Positions 41,822 through 48,926 of a stretch of DNA of 64,000 bases are shown here, in pieces. A program made the position numbers and the translations under genes. The notes below the pieces were generated by a model. The model saw only the letters and a list, made by a program, of their open reading frames with translations, did not search any database and was not told the DNA's origin. Numbering within the stretch: position 1 is the first letter of the stretch; every line of letters begins with the position of its first letter. The stretch is taken from NCBI GenBank assembly GCA_019240525.1, contig JAFAYE010000001.1, positions 1,027,300-1,091,299 of the forward strand. The letters run 5' to 3'. This stretch comes from Candidatus Eremiobacterota bacterium (GTDB lineage: Bacteria; Vulcanimicrobiota; Vulcanimicrobiia; Vulcanimicrobiales; Vulcanimicrobiaceae).

Positions 41822-43348
41822 ATGACAAAACCACGTAGCTGTGCGCGACTTACGACTATCACCGTGTTGGCAATCGGGTACCTTACCGCTTGCAGCGGTT
41901 CGAACCCGCCGGCATTGCCATCTTTGTCGGCAGCCACTACTAGCGAATCTGAAAGCATGCCGGCCTACCGCCATCCAAAAGGTAAGTATGAAACCATAGC
42001 GGTCAAGCTCCGCCGCAAGGGCGGTACGTTCAGCATGAACCCGTATGACGGTTTTACGTTATCTGGTGGCTATAGTGCGAATAACGCCTCTAATCGCACG
42101 ACACTCGCAATAACAAATAGTGGTGCGGCAAATCCGCTCAACGCTCCAACGCCCTCTTACGGTACGCCTGTACTGTTTATAGAAGCCGCCGTCAAACCTC
42201 GCTCCGTCGCCTTCCAAGTTGGTCACAGCAGCGTTACGATACAATCGACTTCACTACAGAGTGGCGCTTACTACGACATTGTCGCTTACGCGGGCGATCG
42301 TCAAGTAGCATCCTATGCTTCTGCATACCCTGCTAATAACGGGGAACTGGTCGTCCAGACGCCATTCAGCGGCCTATCTATTACGCCCGGCGAACCGGTT
42401 ACAATCGAACTTGTCGCGTTATCAGCAGAAAGTCTGCTTGTGCCTTGCTCAAGCTGTAACAATGGTGCCGTTGATTACTACAACGCGAACGCTCCAGGCG
42501 GTATCACGGCGTCTACCGCCGTTTCATACGCCAATTCCGTTGCCGTGGACGATTCGGACAACATATATGTTGGCGCAAACTCCGCAACTGAGTGCCAGGG
42601 GCTCATAATTGAACTTTACTCTATTGGCGGCACGTTTAGTTACACCGATAATTTAGGATGCGAAAGTCAACCACGAAGCATCGCTCCGGCGAGTGGCGCT
42701 TCGCCGGCATTCGACGCCGCGGAGGCTGTTAGCTATCAGATGCTGTCATTTCCCGATCAGGGTGTGAATAGCTCGTTCGGCTATACCGATCCCAACCTTA
42801 TAGCGTTAGCGACAATCACGGTAGACGGCGCGAATAACGTTTATCTAGGCGGAACAAATAGCTCGAACGCTCCTGAAGTAGACTTTCTGACGCCAAGTCA
42901 GCAGCTGAGCAGCTTGGGGCTACAGCTTTCGGGCACTCCCACGGCACTTGCTATTGATACGCAAGGCGATCTGCTCGTCGCCGAATGCGGAGTCGGAATC
43001 GCCGTTTTTCCTCCAGGCGCGACAACTCCGAGTTCATTCTACGACGCTCACAATTGTCCGAGCTCGATGGTTTTCGGAAACGGTGGAAATTGGCTCTATG
43101 TAATAGATCACGGTATACAGCGCGGCTACTACAACGTTTTCGTCTATGAATATCCCGGAGGAGGCGTCACGACTGAGTGGTACGACGGAATGCCCTATCA
43201 GGACTTCCCGACACAGATTGCGATTGAACCGCGAGTTCCGTTATTTAATCCCGACCTCTATCGGAAAGAACGCCCCTACTGGAAGTACTGGGGTGACCTT
43301 AAACGCAACCCGAAGCCAACGTCGAAGCGCACGGTGAATTTAAATTGA
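41822..43348 (+). CDS. Large secreted lipoprotein, propeller-like
   Basis: ATG at 41822 lies six bases after GAGGA; an ATG at 41816 is too close to that site. The 508-residue protein has a lipoprotein signal (LTTITVLAIGYLTACSGS). A 100-residue beta domain comes first (FTLSGGYSANNASNRTTLAI), then repeated strands with turns such as VAVDDSDNIYVGAN, VDGANNVYLGGTN and IDTQGDLLVAECG, typical of NHL-like propellers. It ends with a basic tail. Local base composition is lower in GC than the neighbouring genes, a hint of recent acquisition. Function is unknown. Confidence 0.82.
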   Translation: MTKPRSCARLTTITVLAIGYLTACSGSNPPALPSLSAATTSESESMPAYRHPKGKYETIAVKLRRKGGTFSMNPYDGFTLSGGYSANNASNRTTLAITNSGAANPLNAPTPSYGTPVLFIEAAVKPRSVAFQVGHSSVTIQSTSLQSGAYYDIVAYAGDRQVASYASAYPANNGELVVQTPFSGLSITPGEPVTIELVALSAESLLVPCSSCNNGAVDYYNANAPGGITASTAVSYANSVAVDDSDNIYVGANSATECQGLIIELYSIGGTFSYTDNLGCESQPRSIAPASGASPAFDAAEAVSYQMLSFPDQGVNSSFGYTDPNLIALATITVDGANNVYLGGTNSSNAPEVDFLTPSQQLSSLGLQLSGTPTALAIDTQGDLLVAECGVGIAVFPPGATTPSSFYDAHNCPSSMVFGNGGNWLYVIDHGIQRGYYNVFVYEYPGGGVTTEWYDGMPYQDFPTQIAIEPRVPLFNPDLYRKERPYWKYWGDLKRNPKPTSKRTVNLN

Positions 43349-43371
43349 GGTGTCTCTGCGCTCGCCCGTTT

Positions 43372-44700
43372 TTACGGCGATAGTGTAAAGACGGTTCCGC
43401 AACCTTGGTGCTCGCTGCATGCCTGCCCGCCACCTTGATATGTCGTGCCGTAGAGCATTTGCTTCAAGCTGATCAGGCCTGCTGCCGGATATTCCCCATC
43501 GCTTCCGCCAGCAAAGCTGTAGAGTACGGTCTCCGCACCAGCTGTCGTGACAGAGAAGACCGTTCCGCAACCCGAAGAGCCGCACGCCGTCCCGGTACCG
43601 CCGAAAAAAGTCGTGCCGTAGAGCAGGCCGTTTACGGCATTTAAGGGGGCTTGTGGATTTTGACCGTCGCTGCCGCCGGCAAAACTGTATAGGACGCTCT
43701 CCGTACCGGTGGTGGTGGCGGAGAAGATCGTCCCGAGATTCGACGTTCCACCGTGATAGGTCGTACCGTAAAGCGTTCCGTTCTCATTCGTCAGTGAGGC
43801 TTCCGGCGACTCACCGTCCGCGCCAGCTTTAAAGTCGTAAACGATGGTTTCGATTCCCGACGGCGTGATCTTGAACACGGTGCCGCATGACGGACCGTTG
43901 CAGCCGGATCCGCCCCCGGCGGTCGTGCCATAGAACGCAGCCCCCACTTTCGTTAGGCCGGCCAACGGGATAGCCCCATCGGCCCCTCCTGCAAAGCTGT
44001 GTATGACGCTTTCGACACCGGACGTAGTTACCGAGAACACCGTGCCGCACCCGATCTGCGAACAGCTTTGGCCACCGCCGAGTTGGGTCGTGCCATAAAG
44101 CGTGCCTTTGAAGTCGAGTAAATTTCCGCTCGGGCTTTGCCCGTCGCTGCCGCCTTGGAAACGGTACAGCACGTTCTCAATTCCGCTCGTCGAGATCGAG
44201 AAGAACGTCCCGCAACCTAGTCCGCCGTCGCATGCGGTATCGCCACCGTAGCCGGTCGTTCCGTAAAGCGTTCCATCGACGTCGATTAGACCGCCCCCCG
44301 GGCCGGAGCCGTCGGTGCCGCCTGCAAAGCTGTACAACACCGTTTCAACGCCTTTCTTGGTGATCTTGAAGACGGTCCCACATCCGCCGCCACATGCCGG
44401 GTTTCCGCCCCCTTGGGATGTACCGTAAAACGTGCCGTTCACGTTCGTAAGAGCGACGAACGGATAAGCAGCATCGGCTCCGCCAGCGAATCTATAAAGA
44501 ACAGTTTCGGAGACAGAATTCGGTGACGTATGACGTTGCGGCGACGTATGTTGCAGAAGGGGCGGCGCTGGCGAGCTAGACACCGCGCCAGAACATCCCG
44601 CAAGTAGCGCGACGATAAGGCACGGCGCGCGGCGTATTTCTGATGCAATACGCACGGATTCAAACACCGTCAGCCGTCGGCATGCGACACGTTGATTCAT
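43372..44700 (-). CDS. GloVer-repeat lipoprotein
   Basis: The 442-residue lipoprotein (lipobox LIVALLAGCSG) consists of seven repeats of about 55 residues. Each has ETVLYSFAGGxDG, a hydrophobic strand, GTLYGTTxxGG and CGTVFSVT. This is the choice-of-anchor tandem repeat (GloVer) seen in surface proteins of several uncultured phyla. Paired cysteines recur in most repeats (CGGGCG, CDGGLGC, CSQIGC, CNGPSC), which would allow disulfides outside the cell. It probably forms a propeller. It diverges from the SARP-like regulator. Confidence 0.9.
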   Translation of the reverse strand: MNQRVACRRLTVFESVRIASEIRRAPCLIVALLAGCSGAVSSSPAPPLLQHTSPQRHTSPNSVSETVLYRFAGGADAAYPFVALTNVNGTFYGTSQGGGNPACGGGCGTVFKITKKGVETVLYSFAGGTDGSGPGGGLIDVDGTLYGTTGYGGDTACDGGLGCGTFFSISTSGIENVLYRFQGGSDGQSPSGNLLDFKGTLYGTTQLGGGQSCSQIGCGTVFSVTTSGVESVIHSFAGGADGAIPLAGLTKVGAAFYGTTAGGGSGCNGPSCGTVFKITPSGIETIVYDFKAGADGESPEASLTNENGTLYGTTYHGGTSNLGTIFSATTTGTESVLYSFAGGSDGQNPQAPLNAVNGLLYGTTFFGGTGTACGSSGCGTVFSVTTAGAETVLYSFAGGSDGEYPAAGLISLKQMLYGTTYQGGGQACSEHQGCGTVFTLSP

Positions 44701-44821
44701 TTCTTAGCGCAACTCCTCACTCGTCAAAGCTTCGAAGACCGAGACGCCGGCCCCGCCACAAAGGCAACAGCGCAATCGCGCGGTCAACCCATTGACCGCA
44801 CAACGAGCGTACGATGGACCC

Positions 44822-44839
44822 GTTACACCAGCGTTAAAT
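44822..44839 (-). promoter_or_regulatory. 18-bp direct-repeat box between the GloVer gene and the SARP-like regulator
   Basis: On the minus strand the sequence reads ATTTAAC-GCTG-GTGTAAC, matching 16 of 18 positions of the box at 41436-41453, including the spacer. It points toward the GloVer lipoprotein (start 44700) and lies 52 bases before the regulator start at 44891. After ten bases TACGCT offers a -10 element. It may serve both divergent genes. Confidence 0.6.
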
Positions 44840-44890
44840 TTAGCGGGACCACCTCGACGGCGGCCAGAAAACTGGCGTCGCGCTTGCTCT

Positions 44891-47779
44891 ATGCATGGAG
44901 GAGGTCGAAGGCCCCTGTCCCCTCAGAAGGTTGCCCCCAACGCCGGAGCATTCGACGAGGTGCTGCTTGCCCCAGAGGTGTTGCGAGGGCGCTTGATCGA
45001 TCGAATCAGCCGTGCCGCGCCGCGGCTTATCCGGCTGATCGCCCCGGCCGGCTACGGCAAGACGACTCTCGTTCACCAGCTCGGTAGTGGCTATGCGCGC
45101 TTTGCGGTATGCGATTGCGACGGAGCTCAAACTCTGATCGAATTATCGCGGCGCATCATCAGTGCATCGAGCTTCGGGTTGACCGAGCGCGCGGACTCAC
45201 TTGCCCGGCAAATGGTTTCGCTCAAGGCGGACGAGCCCTCTCACTGGCGCGACCTTGCGCTCAGAGCTTGGACGGCCGACGACCCTGTCGACGAGCTATT
45301 CGTCTTCGATAACCTCGAGGCGCTCTACGATGCAACCGACTTGCAAGACCTCATTGCTCGACTCCTCGCAGAAAACCCGGCCTGTCGCACCGTAGCGTTC
45401 TGCTCTCGAGTGCCGGTAACGGTTCGGGTGCCACGCCATTTGCAGCCGCATTTAACGCTGACGATCGGCGTAGACGATCTTGCTTTCGATCACAACGAGT
45501 TTCTCGCAGCGTTCGAGCGCATTCAGGTACAGCGCGAAGTATTAAATCAAATCGAACAGATGACGCGTGGCTGGCCTCTAGCGGTTCGGCTTTTTCGTCG
45601 CCTGGTCATCGAAAGCGGTTCCTCCGCCGTGCCGCTCGAGCCTGACGCAATCGCATTTGCCGATCTTTACGACTATCTTCGAGATCACGTCCTAGGGTTG
45701 ATGGGGCCGCATCATATTACTGCGCTGCTGGCGTGCACGGCCATCCCGGATGCGACAGAGCTGGATATTGCATCGGCATTTCATGACGACACGAATGTGC
45801 GCGAAACGCTGACCGAAGTACTTCCGTTCCTGGCCCGAACGGGAAAGGACTCATTTGCGCCGCACCCGCTAATCTCTCAGACGCTTCGCGAGCGCTTCCC
45901 TAGTCGGTGTAAGGCGATTTTGAAAACCGTCGCGGACGCTCACGATCACGCGGGCAATTGGTTACAGGCCGCACGACTCTATCTTGCTGGCGGTGACATC
46001 GAGCGCGCAGCCGAAGCTCTCAACGCGCACGACACCTTCGTCGTGCCTACCTGGCCACTGAAATTCGCGGAGATCGTGACGCAGATCCCCGAGGAAATCG
46101 CTATACGATATCCTGCGCTTTACTCAGCCACGAGTATTCTGCGAGTGCCGCAGCTCACGCCGGAGGAGTGGGCGGTAAAAACGTCGGTGGTCTGGGAAGC
46201 ATTGCCTGCCGACACGCTCCCGCATACTCGTGCGTCCGCGTTCGGCGCGTACGCCGCGGCCCTTATGAATTTAGGCAAACTCGACCAAGCCAATGAACTG
46301 CTTCGAGCCTATGAGGCTTCGCGACGTCCCGACGATTTTGCCGGAGCAATGTGCGCAGCCCTGATTGGTACGGGCATCGCAACTTGGCGAGGCAGGTTTT
46401 CCGGACTCGAGCAAAGCCGAACGGAGATGTCACCCGTCATCTCAGCCTCCGCAGGTTGGCACGCTCAATTTCTTTACGAGTTTGACGCACGTCAGTATCG
46501 TTGTAACGGCGACTGGGGCGCCGAGCGCCGTACGCTCGAGCACGCCCTGGACTTCGCGCGCAAGAGCAATATGCCGACAATACCTCTTTGGGTGCTTACC
46601 TACCAGGCTTTTGGGGCGTGGCTGGCGGGAGACGACCGTTACTATGAGGCAAGACTCGCGGAACTAGAAGCAGAGATCTATGAGGGCGCCGCCAAGGGAT
46701 TCTCGTTTTTTGTAGACTGCGCTCGAGGCCGCGCCGAATCGACCTCCTCTGGTTACGAACGCCCTGAGATACGGTCATATGCCCTCCTAATTGCCGCAGC
46801 GGTTGCGTCGACCGAAGCAGAGCGTCGACGGTGGGCTGTGCAGGCGCTCTCTGCAGCTGAGAGCAGCGGTCAGCCATTCGCCCATATATTAGCGCGGGTG
46901 GCATTAGCGGAGCTCGACATTGCTGTTCGCGAAGAGAATTACGAAAGTGCCGTCTCGCTCGCCGACGCTGTGGAATCGGAACCGCTACGTGAAGCATTGA
47001 GCGCTCTGCGCAATCAATCGGCGCGCGGCAACATGCTCAAGGCGTTCGCACGGCGATTTCAACAGTTCGAGCCCCGCGCACGGGAACCACTCGCTATCCA
47101 GCTTATGCAAGGCCGGGTATGTAGGGGCGGCGTGGCACTCGACTTGATGAAACGGGAGTTCGAATTACTCTGCGTTCTTGCCCTGAAAAAGAAGCCAATG
47201 TCTACGGACGACCTCCTCGAACTCGTCTGGCCGAACCAGAGCGGATCGAGCAGCGTCGTGCGCGTTTACGCGGCGCGCTTACGCACGCGCCTCGGCAGCG
47301 ACGTCGTTATCCGCGCGCGAGACGGCTACTCCATCGCGATCCCAGTGCTGGTTGACCTCCTCGAAACCGAGGCACGCTGCCGAAGCCTCGATCTCGAAAG
47401 TCCCGACCCCGCTACCATACCGTCGATCAAGTCCCTTTTCGATGCTCTGTGCGTGAGCGCTCCGTCATGGCTCGTGAAGCGCGAGTGGTTTGCGCCATAT
47501 GTTCCGAGGATCGAAGAGCTCCGTCGGAAACTTGGATTGACGATCGCTCGCTACTGTCATGCGAATGGCGATGAGCGCGGCGCGCTCTCGGCGGTCGCGG
47601 AACTCACGGCCCTCGACCCTTGCGACGAAAGGGCGCGCGAACTTGCCATCAAGGTTTATCTCGGCACGGGAGACCAGTTGAACGCTAAACGCGAATACCG
47701 TCTCTACCGCGAAGCGCTGGAGAAGAGTCTTGGAGCCGAGCCGCCGCGCTGGCTCGCCGAGCTAGTCTCTGCGACCTAG
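44891..47779 (+). CDS. STAND ATPase regulator with C-terminal OmpR-type HTH and BTAD (SARP-like)
   Basis: ATG at 44891 gives 962 residues; the frame is open further upstream to a TTG at 44792. A MalT-like ATPase comes first (Walker A APAGYGKTT, Lys57; Walker B ELFVFDNLEALYD), then a long helical region. A winged helix follows near residue 760 (MKREFELLCVLALKKKPMST; ARLRTRLGSDVVIRARDGYS). The C-terminal BTAD has ARYCHANGDERGALSAVAEL, CDERARELAIKVYLGTGDQL and AKREYRLYREAL. SARP winged helices bind 11-base-spaced direct repeats, like those next to this gene. The DNA-binding domain at the C-terminal side is unlike classical SARPs. Confidence 0.87.
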   Translation: MHGGGRRPLSPQKVAPNAGAFDEVLLAPEVLRGRLIDRISRAAPRLIRLIAPAGYGKTTLVHQLGSGYARFAVCDCDGAQTLIELSRRIISASSFGLTERADSLARQMVSLKADEPSHWRDLALRAWTADDPVDELFVFDNLEALYDATDLQDLIARLLAENPACRTVAFCSRVPVTVRVPRHLQPHLTLTIGVDDLAFDHNEFLAAFERIQVQREVLNQIEQMTRGWPLAVRLFRRLVIESGSSAVPLEPDAIAFADLYDYLRDHVLGLMGPHHITALLACTAIPDATELDIASAFHDDTNVRETLTEVLPFLARTGKDSFAPHPLISQTLRERFPSRCKAILKTVADAHDHAGNWLQAARLYLAGGDIERAAEALNAHDTFVVPTWPLKFAEIVTQIPEEIAIRYPALYSATSILRVPQLTPEEWAVKTSVVWEALPADTLPHTRASAFGAYAAALMNLGKLDQANELLRAYEASRRPDDFAGAMCAALIGTGIATWRGRFSGLEQSRTEMSPVISASAGWHAQFLYEFDARQYRCNGDWGAERRTLEHALDFARKSNMPTIPLWVLTYQAFGAWLAGDDRYYEARLAELEAEIYEGAAKGFSFFVDCARGRAESTSSGYERPEIRSYALLIAAAVASTEAERRRWAVQALSAAESSGQPFAHILARVALAELDIAVREENYESAVSLADAVESEPLREALSALRNQSARGNMLKAFARRFQQFEPRAREPLAIQLMQGRVCRGGVALDLMKREFELLCVLALKKKPMSTDDLLELVWPNQSGSSSVVRVYAARLRTRLGSDVVIRARDGYSIAIPVLVDLLETEARCRSLDLESPDPATIPSIKSLFDALCVSAPSWLVKREWFAPYVPRIEELRRKLGLTIARYCHANGDERGALSAVAELTALDPCDERARELAIKVYLGTGDQLNAKREYRLYREALEKSLGAEPPRWLAELVSAT

Positions 47780-47813
47780 CAGTTTTAGAGAAACATAGCG
47801 CCCACAAACGAAG

Positions 47814-47830
47814 GTTCACGCTTTCTTCAT
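47814..47830 (+). promoter_or_regulatory. 17-bp direct-repeat motif before the 47878 lipoprotein
   Basis: GTTCACGCTTTCTTCAT lies 48-64 bases before the ATG. It has TTCA repeated at an 11-base period and is followed after ten bases by TATCTG. It matches the motifs at 27182-27198 (13 of 17 positions) and 59691-59707 (13 of 17). Confidence 0.55.
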
Positions 47831-47877
47831 ACTTCGCTGATATCTGTTAAGGAATCCAAGCTCATCGGAGGGATCAA

Positions 47878-48900
47878 ATGCATAAGACTCACCTTACGGG
47901 CGCACTCGCCGTTTCGGCTCTTTTCCTCAGCGCCTGCACCCAAGCGACTGGTCCGGCCGGCCCCACGACTCCGAGCAGCACTCGTGAAGCGCTTCGAGGC
48001 AGAGGCCAGACCTCGTCAATGATCTATTCGGTCGAAGAGTACGGATATTCGGTGAATGCCTATTCGCCGTCGGCAAACGGAAACGTAGCGCCGGCCCTAC
48101 AGATCGCCGGCAGCCAAACCAAGCTCTACGAGCCGGAGGGGATGGCCGTCGATTCTGCGGGCAACGTCGCGGTCGCGAATTCCGGGCAAAATATCACGCT
48201 GTACCCTGCCGGCGCGAATGGCAACGTCGCGCCCATGGCCACGATCACTTGCGGCGGCCCGGATTTCGGTGACGAGCCGTACGAGCTAGCATACGATCAG
48301 AATGGAGCGCTCTACGCGCTCTACGTCGGCGGTTACCATGCCGACGTCATATCGATTCAGGTATACGAGCCAGGGCAGCAATCGGGCTGCATTCACGGAA
48401 CACACATCATCACCGGCAATCGAGTCCGCCTCTTCGGCTACGGAGGGTTGACCGTTGCAAACGGCATGATTTATAACTCCAGCGATGACTCCATCGACGG
48501 ATACCACACGAGCGACAACGGAAACGTTTCCCCGGCACTCGTGATCCGCGGGTCGCATACGCGGCTGAAACAAGGCATGGGAATGGCCGTCGATGCATCG
48601 GGGGCAATCTACGTGGCCAATCGTACGAACGTGCTCGTCTTCGGACCGGGAGCCCACGGAAACGTCGCTCCTCTCGCCGTCATTGCCGGCAAGAAAACCG
48701 GAATTCCAACCGGCTATGGCGCGACGGCCGTTACCGTCGACGGCAGCGGTGAGATTTTCGTGGCGGTCGAGAACTCGCAGCAGGTACCGGCGATCCTCGT
48801 TTTTGCGAAAGGCGCGAACGGAAACGCAACGCCGATTCGCACGATTCAAGGCGCCAGCACTGGCTTAACCTACATTCCGGAGATGGGCTTTAAGCCCTAG
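47878..48900 (+). CDS. Secreted beta-propeller lipoprotein with GNVAP repeats
   Basis: ATG follows GGAGGG and encodes 340 residues with a lipoprotein signal (LAVSALFLSACTQ). Five repeats of about 50-60 residues share GNVAPxxxI: NGNVAPALQI, NGNVAPMATI, NGNVSPALVI, HGNVAPLAVI, NGNATPIRTI. Each is linked to a turn such as GMAVDSAGNVAVAN or GMAVDASGAIYVAN. That pattern fits an NHL-like propeller. It follows the SARP-like regulator on the same strand after 98 bases. Function is unknown. Confidence 0.87.
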   Translation: MHKTHLTGALAVSALFLSACTQATGPAGPTTPSSTREALRGRGQTSSMIYSVEEYGYSVNAYSPSANGNVAPALQIAGSQTKLYEPEGMAVDSAGNVAVANSGQNITLYPAGANGNVAPMATITCGGPDFGDEPYELAYDQNGALYALYVGGYHADVISIQVYEPGQQSGCIHGTHIITGNRVRLFGYGGLTVANGMIYNSSDDSIDGYHTSDNGNVSPALVIRGSHTRLKQGMGMAVDASGAIYVANRTNVLVFGPGAHGNVAPLAVIAGKKTGIPTGYGATAVTVDGSGEIFVAVENSQQVPAILVFAKGANGNATPIRTIQGASTGLTYIPEMGFKP

Positions 48901-48926
48901 CTAGCCGCCGCACGGGTTCAGCGGTG

